The notes beneath the pieces were generated by a model. The model was not told the DNA's origin, made no database searches, and was given only the letters and a program-made list of their open reading frames with translations. The position numbers were made by a program, and so were the translations under genes. Source: an uncultured Collinsella sp. (GTDB lineage: Bacteria > Actinomycetota > Coriobacteriia > Coriobacteriales > Coriobacteriaceae). Taken from it: DNA of 18,515 nucleotides. The stretch covers positions 1 through 18,515 of the forward strand of contig CAKUGT010000028.1 of the NCBI GenBank assembly GCA_934654795.1, in the 5' to 3' direction. Positions 6,919-15,209 of the stretch are shown here, piece after piece (the stretch's first letter is position 1; each line of letters begins with the position of its first letter).

Positions 6919-8079
6919 CTACTCGTGGGTATGGCCTACGTAGTCTTCGTCGATCGTGATCTTGGCGACCGACTTGGGATATTCCGATTCGACCCGTTTC
7001 GCCAGCGCGCGCTTCAGGTCCTCGGCGCTCATCGCCAAATCCGAGGGACGCACGCAGTCAAAGATCACGTTGGTGTGCGTGGGGCCCGGAACACAACGTA
7101 GGTCGTGGATCGAGAGGCGGCTATCGACCTCTTGAGCCATAGCGTTGATGCGCAGACGCATGCTCGCCACCTTTGGATTGTCGGTCACGATGGGGTCGTA
7201 ATGGAGCGTGACGATCATACCGTCTTCGTTCCTAAACGACTGCTCGATGTTATCGAGCGTGTCGTGACTTTCCAGCGGGCTGGCCTCGGCCGCCATCTCG
7301 GCGTGCGCACTTGCAAACTTCCTGCCCGGACCGTAATCGTGAACCATAAGGTCGTGGACGCCCAAAACGCCGGGGTAGCTCATGATCTTGTCTCGGATAT
7401 GTTTGACCAGCTTGGGATCGGGCGCCTGGCCCAAAAGCGGGCTCACCGTATCCTGGATGAGCTCAAAACCGCTCCAGCCGATATAGGCGCCAACGGCAAG
7501 GCCGACCCATGCGTCAAGATTGATATGCGTCACCTGGGAAACAATCGCGCACGCCAGCACGGCGCCCGTGGCTAGGACATCGTTTTTGGAATCCTGAGCG
7601 GTCGCATGCAACGTCTCGGACTCAATGCGGTCACCGAGCTTTTGGTTGAGGGCCGCCATCCACAGCTTTACAACCATCGAAAGTGCCAGGACTGCCACCA
7701 GGGCAAGCGAGAACTCGACAGGCTCCGGGTTGACGATACGCTCCACCGAGGACTTCACCAGTTCGATGCCAATAAGCAGCACGAGCGCCGCCACAACCAG
7801 ACCCGAGAGATACTCGTAGCGGCCATGGCCGTAAGGATGCTCGGGGTCGGCCGGCTTGCCCGCCAGCTTAAAGCCCAGCACGCTCACGATATTCGAGCTG
7901 GCATCGGACAGGTTGTTCATGGCATCCGCCACAATCGAAACCGATCCCGACAGCACGCCAATTGCACCCTTCGCAGCGCATAGTGCCACATTGGCGAGAA
8001 TACACACCATGCCCGTCAACGTTCCCACGCGTGCACGGTCGCCCTGCGCACGACGAACAATCCACTCGACCATCTGCAT
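6919..8079 (-). CDS. Cation diffusion facilitator family transporter
   Basis: This 386-residue membrane protein should export a divalent metal ion (zinc, iron, manganese or similar) in exchange for protons. Hydrophobic segments run from about residue 20 to 210. The second carries the metal-site motif DAMNNLSDASSN, followed by the loop HPYGHGRYEYL. A later helix has HATAQDSKNDV (His-x3-Asp type). The C-terminal cytoplasmic domain is longer than in the shortest members and ends in a His-containing DYVGHTHE. A start at 8079 (MQMVEW) or the ATG six bases later is possible; neither has a strong ribosome site. Metal specificity is not assignable. Confidence 0.92.
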   Translation of the reverse strand: MQMVEWIVRRAQGDRARVGTLTGMVCILANVALCAAKGAIGVLSGSVSIVADAMNNLSDASSNIVSVLGFKLAGKPADPEHPYGHGRYEYLSGLVVAALVLLIGIELVKSSVERIVNPEPVEFSLALVAVLALSMVVKLWMAALNQKLGDRIESETLHATAQDSKNDVLATGAVLACAIVSQVTHINLDAWVGLAVGAYIGWSGFELIQDTVSPLLGQAPDPKLVKHIRDKIMSYPGVLGVHDLMVHDYGPGRKFASAHAEMAAEASPLESHDTLDNIEQSFRNEDGMIVTLHYDPIVTDNPKVASMRLRINAMAQEVDSRLSIHDLRCVPGPTHTNVIFDCVRPSDLAMSAEDLKRALAKRVESEYPKSVAKITIDEDYVGHTHE

Positions 8080-8151
8080 CCGCCCCCACGGTACTACCTA
8101 TATATCTATTGCTCAAACGGATTGTAGTGTAGCTACTTTGTCCCCCAGATA
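8080..8151 (-). promoter_or_regulatory. Upstream region of the cation transporter
   Basis: This short non-coding stretch between the accDA terminator and the transporter contains AT-rich AATAGATATATAGG (minus strand, about 8096-8109). It also has TACACTACAAT further upstream (about 8122-8132). Both resemble -10 elements, but no paired -35 is convincing. A promoter is expected here because a terminator lies just upstream. Confidence 0.3.
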
Positions 8152-8185
8152 CAAAAAGGCCGCAACCCACACGGGCCACGGCCTT
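8152..8185 (-). terminator. Intrinsic terminator of the fatty acid operon
   Basis: On the minus strand, AAGGCCG (8179-8185) pairs with CGGCCTT (8156-8162) across a 16-base loop and is followed by a run of five T (8153-8157). It lies about 30 bases past the accDA stop codon and is well placed to end the fabH-accDA transcript. Confidence 0.75.
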
Positions 8186-8199
8186 GGAATGCGACATGC

Positions 8200-8219
8200 G
8201 GGACTGTCCCTTTGTCACA
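8200..8219. repeat. Short palindromic motif at the accDA stop codon
   Basis: Minus-strand TGTGACAAAGGGACAGTCCC contains the near-palindrome GGGACAGTCCC and includes the TGA stop of accDA. I recall this type of sequence as an interspersed short repeat in Coriobacteriia genomes. That is memory only, and no second copy occurs in this window. Confidence 0.3.
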
Positions 8220-9939
8220 TCGTGCGGTACCGACCGATTGCGCGGTACTTTTCGTAGCGGAGGTTTGTGAGGGTCACGTCGTCGAGCTGCCCAAGCGTAT
8301 CGAAGGCGCCGAATGCCGAGGACATGACCGCACCGGCGATCTCCTCATGCGACAGGCCCCTATCGTCAACAATGCCGTCGATGATGCCGAGCGCCAACAA
8401 ATCGGGGGCCGTGAGCTTCAGCGCCTCGGCGGCCTCATTCGCGCGCTCGGTATCCTTCCACAGGATCGACGCACAGGCCTCGGGGCTCACGACCGAATAG
8501 GCCGAGCTCGAGAGCATCAGGATGCGGTCGGCCACGGACAGCGCCAGCGCGCCACCAGAGCCGCCCTCGCCTGTCACCACCGAGACAATCGGCGTCTTAA
8601 GGCCGCTCATCTCCATGAGATTCTGGGCAATCGCCTCGCCCTGGCCGCGCTCCTCGGCACCGATGCCGCAAAACGCGCCCGAGGTATCGACCAGGCACAG
8701 GACCGGTCGTCCAAACTTCTCGGCCTGACGCATCAGGCGTCGGGCCTTGCGATACCCCTCGGGATGCGCCATGCCAAAGTTGCGGCGCATGCGCTCTTTG
8801 GTCGTAGTGCCGCGCTCGATGGCGATGACCGTTACGGGGCGTCCGTCTTTCCAACCAATGCCAGCCACCACGGCGGCATCGTCGCCAAAGTAGCGGTCGC
8901 CGTGCAGCTCCACGAATCCATCCAGGCCCAGCGAAATCATCTCGCCCGCCGTGGCACGGTCTGCCGAGCGCGTTTGCTTGACAATTTCGAGTGCGGTTTT
9001 TGGCGCGGCCGAGCGCTTGAACAGATGTCCCAGCTTTTTACCACGGCGCCCCGTACGCACGATCTCGTGTGACGCACCCAGGCCAGGCGCGTGTCCTTCG
9101 TGCAGCGCCAACAGCTCGCCTACCGTGAGCGCAATCTCACCACGCGGAACAACGGCATCGCAAAAGCCGTGCTCCAGCAAAAACTCGGAGCGCTGGAATC
9201 CCTTGGGCAGGCGCTTGTGCATGTTCTGCTCGATCACGCGCGGGCCGGCAAACGCCGTCAGGGCATCGGGCTCGGCCAAGATGATGTCACCTTCCATGGC
9301 AAAACTCGCGGTCACGCCGCCGGTCGTGGGGTCGGTGAGCACCGTGATATACAGGCCGCCCGCCTCGCTGTGGCGCCTAACCGCCGCAGAGATCTTGGCC
9401 ATCTGCATAAGCGAGGTCACGCCCTCCTGCATGCGGGCGCCACCCGAAACGGTAAAGCCAACGACCGGCAGCCCCAGCTCGGTCGCGCGCTCAAACGTAC
9501 GGCAGATCTTCTCGCCCACCACGGAGCCCATCGAGCCCATCATAAAGTTGGCGTCCATAAAGAAGAGCGCGGTATCGCAGCCGCAGACCTTGCCCCTGCC
9601 GCACACGACGGCGTCGCGCTCGCCCGAGCGCCCGGCAGCGCCCTTGAGCTTGTCGGCATAGCCGGGAAACGAGAGGAAGTCCTCCGACGCCAGATTGGCA
9701 TCCCATTCCTCAAACGTGCCCTCGTCGACCGTCATGCGCATGCGCGCGCGACCGCTCACACGAAAGTGTTTGCCGCAACGGGGACAGACCTCCAGGTTGT
9801 CGTGCAGACGCGCCTCGTCGATCACGCGACGGCACTCCGGGCACTTGATAAACACGTGGCGCGCGGGAAACTCGGCGCACGACTCGGTTATCGGCCCCTC
9901 AAGAACATTGACCGTCTTCGCTTTTCTATTCATCAGCAT
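8215..9939 (-). CDS. accDA: Fused acetyl-CoA carboxylase carboxyltransferase, beta-alpha (AccD-AccA)
   Basis: This 574-residue protein joins both carboxyltransferase subunits, which move CO2 from biotinylated AccB to acetyl-CoA to give malonyl-CoA. Residues 1-285 are AccD-like, with a zinc ribbon (Cys33, 36, 52, 55: CPEC...CPRC) and MDANFMMGSMGSVVGEKI, GGARMQEG. Residues about 310-574 are AccA-like, with HGDRYFGDDAAVV, NFGMAHPEGYRKA, LVDTSGAFCGIGAEERGQ and GEGGSGGALAL. No stop or frameshift separates the halves. The joint is a basic linker near 285-310. The start at 9939 or the ATG at 9933 overlaps the accC end. In most bacteria accD and accA are separate genes. Confidence 0.95.
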   Translation of the reverse strand: MLMNRKAKTVNVLEGPITESCAEFPARHVFIKCPECRRVIDEARLHDNLEVCPRCGKHFRVSGRARMRMTVDEGTFEEWDANLASEDFLSFPGYADKLKGAAGRSGERDAVVCGRGKVCGCDTALFFMDANFMMGSMGSVVGEKICRTFERATELGLPVVGFTVSGGARMQEGVTSLMQMAKISAAVRRHSEAGGLYITVLTDPTTGGVTASFAMEGDIILAEPDALTAFAGPRVIEQNMHKRLPKGFQRSEFLLEHGFCDAVVPRGEIALTVGELLALHEGHAPGLGASHEIVRTGRRGKKLGHLFKRSAAPKTALEIVKQTRSADRATAGEMISLGLDGFVELHGDRYFGDDAAVVAGIGWKDGRPVTVIAIERGTTTKERMRRNFGMAHPEGYRKARRLMRQAEKFGRPVLCLVDTSGAFCGIGAEERGQGEAIAQNLMEMSGLKTPIVSVVTGEGGSGGALALSVADRILMLSSSAYSVVSPEACASILWKDTERANEAAEALKLTAPDLLALGIIDGIVDDRGLSHEEIAGAVMSSAFGAFDTLGQLDDVTLTNLRYEKYRAIGRYRTM

Positions 9940-11269
9940 AGAGATGCCCCATCAGATCGGTGTGATACATGCCCGATAAGAACTCGTCGTTTGCCAGCAC
10001 GTCGAGCTGAAGCTCGCTGTTTTCGCTCACGCCCTCGATTACGAGTTCACCCAGAGCCGAGCGCATCTTGCGAATGGCGCCGTCGCGCGTGGGCGCGCAC
10101 ACGATGAGCTTGCCGAGCATGGAGTCGTAATACGGTGGAACTTTCGCACCGGTAAACATGGCCGAATCCCAGCGCACGCGCGGGCCACCCGGCACGCGCA
10201 GCGTGGTGACCGTTCCGCATGACGGCAGAAAGTCCGGCGTTTCGGCATTGATGCGGCACTCCATGGCGTGGTTGCGGACCGGCACGTCCTCCTGCTCAAA
10301 GGGCAGGGGCTGGCCGGCAGCCACACGCAGCTGCCACTTGACCAGATCGGTATCGGTCACAAATTCTGTAACGGGATGCTCCACCTGCAGACGCGTGTTC
10401 ATTTCCATAAAGTAAAAATTGCCGTCGTCCGAATACAGGAATTCGATGGTGCCGGCTCCCTCGTAGCCAACGGCACGAGCCAGGTCGCGCGCAGCCTTGT
10501 GCATACGGGCGCGAATGTCGTCGTGTCCGTCGAGGCACGGCGCGGGGCTTTCCTCGATCAGCTTTTGGTTGCGGCGCTGCACCGAGCACTCGCGCTCGCC
10601 GAGCGAAAACACATGGCCCTGTTTGTCGGCCATAATCTGCACCTCAACGTGATGCGCCGGCGCGACGAACTTCTCCATGTAGCACTCGCCGTCGCCAAAA
10701 ACGGCCTCGCCCTCGGCGCGTGCCTCGATGAATGCCTTGGCCGCATCTTCCACGCGCTCGACCTTGCGAATGCCGCGACCGCCACCGCCCGCACGAGCCT
10801 TGATGAGCACCGGGCAGCCAATGCGCTCGGCCTCCGCCGTCGCCTCCTCGGGGCTTTTGAGCAAGTCACAGCCCGGCACGATGGGCACGCCCGCCGCGGC
10901 AGCCGTTCGGCGTGCGGCGTCCTTGTCGCCCATACGGTCGATCACCTCGGCCGAAGGACCGACAAACGCCAGACCGTACTTGTCGCAGTCGCGCACGAAG
11001 CTCGCCTTTTCGGAAAAGAAGCCATAGCCGGGATGGATTGCCTTTGCGCCCGACTTGACGGCACAGGTGAGCACGGCATCGTCGTTGAGGTAGCTCTCGG
11101 CAAGACGCGGGCCGCCGATGCAGTAGGCCTCGTCAGCAAGTTGCACGTGCAGCGCGTCCGCATCGGCCGTGGAGTAGATGGCGACGGTCTTGATGCCCAT
11201 ATCGCGGCACGCGCGGATAACACGGACCGCGACCTCGCCGCGGTTGGCGATGAGCACTTTGTCGAACAT
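9926..11269 (-). CDS. accC: Acetyl-CoA carboxylase, biotin carboxylase subunit
   Basis: AccC carboxylates the biotin of AccB using ATP and bicarbonate. The 447-residue product starts MFDKVLIANRGEVAVRVIRACRD. It contains the glycine-rich ATP-grasp loop KARAGGGGRGIRKVE, the segment ECSVQRRNQKLIEESP, and EMNTRLQVEHPVTE with active-site residues. The length is typical. The ATG at 11269 has an AAGGAAGG site. The frame is open 73 codons further upstream, but that stretch is unlike AccC and lies inside fabZ. The end overlaps the accDA start by about 14 bases. Confidence 0.97.
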   Translation of the reverse strand: MFDKVLIANRGEVAVRVIRACRDMGIKTVAIYSTADADALHVQLADEAYCIGGPRLAESYLNDDAVLTCAVKSGAKAIHPGYGFFSEKASFVRDCDKYGLAFVGPSAEVIDRMGDKDAARRTAAAAGVPIVPGCDLLKSPEEATAEAERIGCPVLIKARAGGGGRGIRKVERVEDAAKAFIEARAEGEAVFGDGECYMEKFVAPAHHVEVQIMADKQGHVFSLGERECSVQRRNQKLIEESPAPCLDGHDDIRARMHKAARDLARAVGYEGAGTIEFLYSDDGNFYFMEMNTRLQVEHPVTEFVTDTDLVKWQLRVAAGQPLPFEQEDVPVRNHAMECRINAETPDFLPSCGTVTTLRVPGGPRVRWDSAMFTGAKVPPYYDSMLGKLIVCAPTRDGAIRKMRSALGELVIEGVSENSELQLDVLANDEFLSGMYHTDLMGHLYADE

Positions 11270-11279
11270 GGAGCCTTCC

Positions 11280-11702
11280 TTAACTTTCGTGCACGAGTGC
11301 AAAAGACATATCGGCGCGGCAGCAGACCTCACCGTTGACGCTCGCGGTGCCCGTCGCAAAGCGGAACGGCCCGCGCGCACGCGTGATGGAGCACACCAGG
11401 TCCACCGTGTCGCCCGGGCGCACCGGACGCTTAAAGCGCACCTTATCGAGGCTCGTATAGAACGGCGTCGCGCCGCGCGCCTCCTCATCGCCCATCAGCA
11501 GCACGCAACAGTTTTGGGCGAGCATCTCGCACTGAATCACGCCGGGGACCACCGGGTTTCCCGGAAAATGCCCCTGCAAAAAGTACTCGTCACCCGTAAT
11601 CGTGATCTTGCCGTGGGCCTCGTCGCCCACCAGCTCGGCCTCGTCGAGCAAAAGCATCGGTTCGCGATGCGGCAACAGCTTCTTGAGCTCTTCTTTGTTC
11701 AT
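11280..11702 (-). CDS. fabZ: 3-hydroxyacyl-ACP dehydratase FabZ
   Basis: FabZ removes water from 3-hydroxyacyl-ACP to form trans-2-enoyl-ACP. The 140-residue product has the hotdog-fold signature PHREPMLLLDEAEL and the active-site helix QGHFPGNPVVPGVIQCEMLAQ (His45, Glu59). The start chosen is the ATG at 11702 with an AGGTGAT site. A GTG three codons upstream is possible. It follows accB by nine bases and precedes accC by ten. There is no FabA, FabM or FabN isomerase next to it, so how unsaturated fatty acids are made is not explained by this locus. Confidence 0.96.
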   Translation of the reverse strand: MNKEELKKLLPHREPMLLLDEAELVGDEAHGKITITGDEYFLQGHFPGNPVVPGVIQCEMLAQNCCVLLMGDEEARGATPFYTSLDKVRFKRPVRPGDTVDLVCSITRARGPFRFATGTASVNGEVCCRADMSFALVHES

Positions 11703-11711
11703 GGATATCAC

Positions 11712-12188
11712 CTATCCGATCCTCATGAGGCAGCTGCCAAACTCCACGAGGTCGCCGTCGGCCACGCAGATCTCGAGCACCTCGCCATCCGCCTCTGCCG
11801 TCACCTCGTTGAGAACCTTCATGGCCTCGATGATGCAGAGGGTCTCGCCGGCCTTGACCTTAGAGCCCACGCGCACAAACGGCTCATCGCCCGGCGCCGG
11901 GGCGGCATAGAACACGCCGACCATGGGAGCGGTTACCTCGGTGCCCTTGATCTCCGGTGCGGCGGCAGGCGCTTGCGCGGCGGGCTCCGGTGCGGCGGCA
12001 GGCATGGCGACAGGAGCCACCGCCGGAGCGGTCACGGCACCCGGCATGGGCATGGGCACGGCAACCGGCTGTGCGGCGCTCGCGCGCTCGAGTTCGACCG
12101 CGGTGCCATCGGGCTCCTCAACCCGCACGCGCGTGAGGCCGCGGTCCTCCATAACATCGGCTATCTCGGCAAGTCTTTTGGAATCCAT
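11712..12188 (-). CDS. accB: Biotin carboxyl carrier protein of acetyl-CoA carboxylase
   Basis: AccB carries biotin between AccC and the carboxyltransferase. The 158-residue product has an N-terminal helical part (1-36) and a Pro/Ala-rich flexible linker (about 37-80). The biotinyl domain (about 84-158) has the site IIEAMKVLNE, with Lys124 as the modified residue. An AAGGAG site precedes the ATG at 12188, three bases after the fabF stop. The presumed modifying enzyme, BirA, is encoded divergently at the head of the operon. Confidence 0.97.
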   Translation of the reverse strand: MDSKRLAEIADVMEDRGLTRVRVEEPDGTAVELERASAAQPVAVPMPMPGAVTAPAVAPVAMPAAAPEPAAQAPAAAPEIKGTEVTAPMVGVFYAAPAPGDEPFVRVGSKVKAGETLCIIEAMKVLNEVTAEADGEVLEICVADGDLVEFGSCLMRIG

Positions 12189-12191
12189 GCT

Positions 12192-13439
12192 CTAGCTCCT
12201 TGCATATCTACGCAGCGCGATGGCGGCGTTGTGCCCGCCAAAGCCCAGGTTGGTCGAAAGCGCCCAGGTAAGGTCGGCGCGAACCGCGCGATTGGGCGTG
12301 TAATCAAGATCGCAGGCGGGATCGGGCGTGTGGTAGTTAATGGTCGGGGGCACCACGCCCTGCTCGAGCGCCATGGCGCAGGCCATGACCTCGATGGCCC
12401 CCGTGGCACCGATCATGTGCCCCGTCATCGACTTAGTCGACGAGACATGTGCGGCGCGCGCCGCGTCCTCGCCGAGCGCTCGCTTAATGCCCGCCGTCTC
12501 GGACGAATCGTTGAGCCTGGTCGAGGTGCCGTGGGCATTGATGTAGAGACCCTCGGAAGGCTTGACGTCGCCCTCGGCAACCGCCAGCGATATCGCGCGG
12601 GCAATGCCGGCAGCCTCGGGATCGGGGCTCGTGATGTGATAGGCATCATCGGTGTTGCCGTAGCCCACGACCTCGGCATAAATGTGCGCACCGCGCGCCT
12701 GCGCATGTTCCATGCTCTCGAGTACCAACACGCAGGCGCCCTCGCCCATCACAAAGCCGTCACGGTCTGCATCGAACGGGCGGCAAGCCGTCGCGGGATC
12801 AGGGTTGGTGGTCAATGCGCGGCAGGACGTAAAGCCTGCAACGGCGTCGGGGATAATGGCCGCCTCGGCGCCGCCCGCGAGGATCGCGTCGGCATAGCCG
12901 TGCTTGATGGCGCGGAACGCCTCGCCCACCGCATGGGCAGACGTCGCGCAAGCGGTCACGACGGGCAGGGTCGGTCCCTTTGCCTTGTGACGGATTGCGA
13001 TATTGCCCGATGCCATGTTGGGGATCATCATCGCAATCATGTAAGGCGATGCGCGGCGGGGCCCACGGTCGGCGATCGTATGGACGTTGTCGACGAGCGT
13101 CTGCATGCCGCCCACGCCCGAGCCCACGTAGACGCCCAGGCGCTCACGATCGATGGCGCCTTCGACATCAAAGCCCGCATCGTGCATTGCCTCGTCCGAA
13201 GCCGCCATCGCAAACTGAACGCAGGGGTCCAGATGCTTGGCATCACGCTTGCCAAAGTACTCGTTGCCGTCAAAGCCCTTGACCTCGGCCGCCACCTTGA
13301 CGGCAAACGCATCGGTATCGAAGTGCGTGATCGGGCCGATGCCGCACGTCCCGGCGCACATGGCCGCCCAGGTGGCAAGCGCAGTGTTGCCGAGCGGCGA
13401 TACGGCACCTATGCCAGTGATTGCAACTCTCTGTTCCAT
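12192..13439 (-). CDS. fabF: 3-oxoacyl-ACP synthase II (FabF)
   Basis: FabF condenses malonyl-ACP with acyl-ACP in chain elongation. The 415-residue product has the catalytic triad: Cys164 in VTACATSAHAVGEA, His303 in NAHGTSTRLND, and His341 next to Lys336 in SSTKSMTGHMIGATGAIE. The C-terminal NLGFGGHN loop is present. Two adjacent ATGs occur. The second (13439, MEQRVAITGIG) has the better spacing from AGGAG and matches the family start. It follows fabG by 39 bases. Confidence 0.97.
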   Translation of the reverse strand: MEQRVAITGIGAVSPLGNTALATWAAMCAGTCGIGPITHFDTDAFAVKVAAEVKGFDGNEYFGKRDAKHLDPCVQFAMAASDEAMHDAGFDVEGAIDRERLGVYVGSGVGGMQTLVDNVHTIADRGPRRASPYMIAMMIPNMASGNIAIRHKAKGPTLPVVTACATSAHAVGEAFRAIKHGYADAILAGGAEAAIIPDAVAGFTSCRALTTNPDPATACRPFDADRDGFVMGEGACVLVLESMEHAQARGAHIYAEVVGYGNTDDAYHITSPDPEAAGIARAISLAVAEGDVKPSEGLYINAHGTSTRLNDSSETAGIKRALGEDAARAAHVSSTKSMTGHMIGATGAIEVMACAMALEQGVVPPTINYHTPDPACDLDYTPNRAVRADLTWALSTNLGFGGHNAAIALRRYARS

Positions 13440-13478
13440 CATGGTCTCCTCATCCAAGCCGTTCTTCGGCCCTGGTTT

Positions 13479-14252
13479 CTACATCGCCATTCCGCCGTCA
13501 ACACGTACGACCTCGCCCGTAATGTAGGCAGCCGCATCGCTCGCCAAAAAGCGCACCACACCGGCCACTTCCTCGGGGCGCGCCATGCGCTTTAGGGGAA
13601 TCTGCTCCTCGGTTGCCGCGCGAACCTTCTCCGAGAGCTTTGCCGTCATATCCGTCTCGACAAACCCGGGGGCGACAGCGTTCACTCGTACGCCGCGGGG
13701 CGCAAGCTCGCGCGCCACCGCCTTGGTCAGGCCGATCACGCCCGCCTTGGAGGCAGCGTAGTTGACTTGCCCGGCATTGCCCATCAGGCCCACGACCGAG
13801 CTCATGTTGACAACGCAGCCGCCGCGTTGACGCATAAAGGTCTTGGTGAGCGCGCGCGTCATATTGAATGTTCCCTTGAGATTGACATCGAGCACGCGAT
13901 CGAAAGCATCGTCGCCCATACGCATGAGCAGGCCGTCGCGCGTGATGCCGGCGTTGTTGACGAGCGCCCAAATGGAGCCAAAGTCGTTGAGGACCGCTTC
14001 CACGCACGCGTTGGCGGCAGCGGGGTCGGCCACGTCGCATTGATATGCGCGTGCCGCGGCGCCAACCGCCTTGCAGGCTTTGCACGTCTCGCGCGCCGCA
14101 TCGACGCTACCGGCATAGACGACGGCGATATCAAAGCCGTCCTCCGCCAGACCGACAGCGCAGGCGCGGCCGATACCCCGCGAGCCACCCGTAACCAGTG
14201 CCACGCGACGTGAGTCGTTGCGCTCGAGCGCGCCGTTGTTCAAGTTGCCCAT
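13479..14252 (-). CDS. fabG: 3-oxoacyl-ACP reductase FabG
   Basis: FabG reduces 3-oxoacyl-ACP with NADPH. The 257-residue short-chain dehydrogenase has the cofactor loop TGGSRGIG (21-28), NNAG (99-102), and the catalytic set Asn124, Ser152, Tyr165, Lys169 (SSVVGLMGNAGQVNYAASKAG). It ends in the typical VRVDGGMAM. An N-terminal extension of about 14 residues (MGNLNNGALERNDS) precedes the first strand. The ATG at 14252 has an AAAGGAAT site, so this start is likely real. It lies 30 bases after fabD. Confidence 0.97.
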   Translation of the reverse strand: MGNLNNGALERNDSRRVALVTGGSRGIGRACAVGLAEDGFDIAVVYAGSVDAARETCKACKAVGAAARAYQCDVADPAAANACVEAVLNDFGSIWALVNNAGITRDGLLMRMGDDAFDRVLDVNLKGTFNMTRALTKTFMRQRGGCVVNMSSVVGLMGNAGQVNYAASKAGVIGLTKAVARELAPRGVRVNAVAPGFVETDMTAKLSEKVRAATEEQIPLKRMARPEEVAGVVRFLASDAAAYITGEVVRVDGGMAM

Positions 14253-14282
14253 GTCATTCCTTTCGGGTTACAGCCCTGTGGA

Positions 14283-15209
14283 CTATGCGAGCTCGTCGGC
14301 AATAGCTGCGACCCGCTCGGCCGTTTCGCACGAATACACGCGAACGTCACTCAGCGTACGCTTGACCAGGCCCGACAGTGTTTTGCCGGGGCCGACCTCA
14401 ATAAACGTGTCGATGCCCTGACCCTGCAGAGTATGCAGCGTGTCGGCCCAGCGAACGGCATGACTCACCTGGTTGGCCAAGACATCCGATGCCGCTCGCG
14501 GGTCCGCCGGATAGGGCGCCGCCGTCATGTTTGCCATGACCGGAATCAGCAGCGGAGACGGCGCGTGGCCGTCTTGGATATACGTCGCCAGCCCCTCAGT
14601 CGCCTCGGCCATATAGGGGCTATGAAATGCACCCGACACCGCGACTTTCATAGCGCGGCCGCCAGCCTCTTTTACTAGGACGTCGAGCTCCTGCAGCGCC
14701 TCAGGCGCTCCGGCAACAACCGTCTGCTGGGGGCTGTTGTAGTTGACCGGCCAGCAGTCCTCGCCGGCCTGTTTTGCCAGGCCCTCGACTTGCGCCGCAT
14801 CGAGTTTGATGACGGCGCGCATGCCGCCGGGGTGACGCTCGGCCGCCGTGGCCATCAATGCCGCGCGCTCACACACGAGCTCAAAACCCACTCGCGTATC
14901 GAATGCCCCCGCAAAGGTGAGCGCGGCGACCTCGCCAAGCGAAAAACCCGCACAGGCGGCAGGTACCACGCCGCGCTCACGCAGGGCGACAGCCGCTGCC
15001 AGGTCGTGAACGAACACGCACGGTTGCGTGTTCTCGGTCTGCGAGAGCTCCTCCTTCGAGGCGCTCCGGCACTGCTCGCTGGTCCCCGGGCGCACCTCGT
15101 CGGCAATGGCGAACACCTCGGCAGCCGCCGGCGATGTCTCGATCAGGTCGACGCCCATCGCGGGATGCTGGGCACCCTGACCGGCAAATAGAAACGCTAC
15201 GCTACCCAT
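14283..15209 (-). CDS. fabD: Malonyl-CoA:ACP transacylase FabD
   Basis: FabD loads malonyl groups from CoA onto ACP. The 308-residue product has the oxyanion loop AGQGAQ (9-14), the nucleophile motif GFSLGE (Ser90) and the catalytic histidine in GAFHSPYM (His196). Its length is typical. The frame is open 34 codons upstream of the chosen ATG at 15209, but that part is Arg-rich, lies within fabK and is unlike the family. The true start overlaps the fabK end by 13 bases, indicating coupling. Confidence 0.97.
   Translation of the reverse strand: MGSVAFLFAGQGAQHPAMGVDLIETSPAAAEVFAIADEVRPGTSEQCRSASKEELSQTENTQPCVFVHDLAAAVALRERGVVPAACAGFSLGEVAALTFAGAFDTRVGFELVCERAALMATAAERHPGGMRAVIKLDAAQVEGLAKQAGEDCWPVNYNSPQQTVVAGAPEALQELDVLVKEAGGRAMKVAVSGAFHSPYMAEATEGLATYIQDGHAPSPLLIPVMANMTAAPYPADPRAASDVLANQVSHAVRWADTLHTLQGQGIDTFIEVGPGKTLSGLVKRTLSDVRVYSCETAERVAAIADELA

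Noticed and set aside
11270..11488. A 73-residue N-terminal extension of AccC
   Set aside because: It is Arg-rich, lies within fabZ in another frame and is not AccC-like. MFDKVLIANRGE is the family start and has a ribosome site.
11178..13595. An 805-codon open frame on the plus strand
   Set aside because: It is antisense to accC, fabZ, accB, fabF and fabG, all of which have complete catalytic motifs. Its translation is low-complexity Arg/Gly/His/Ala-rich, as expected of a GC-rich shadow frame.
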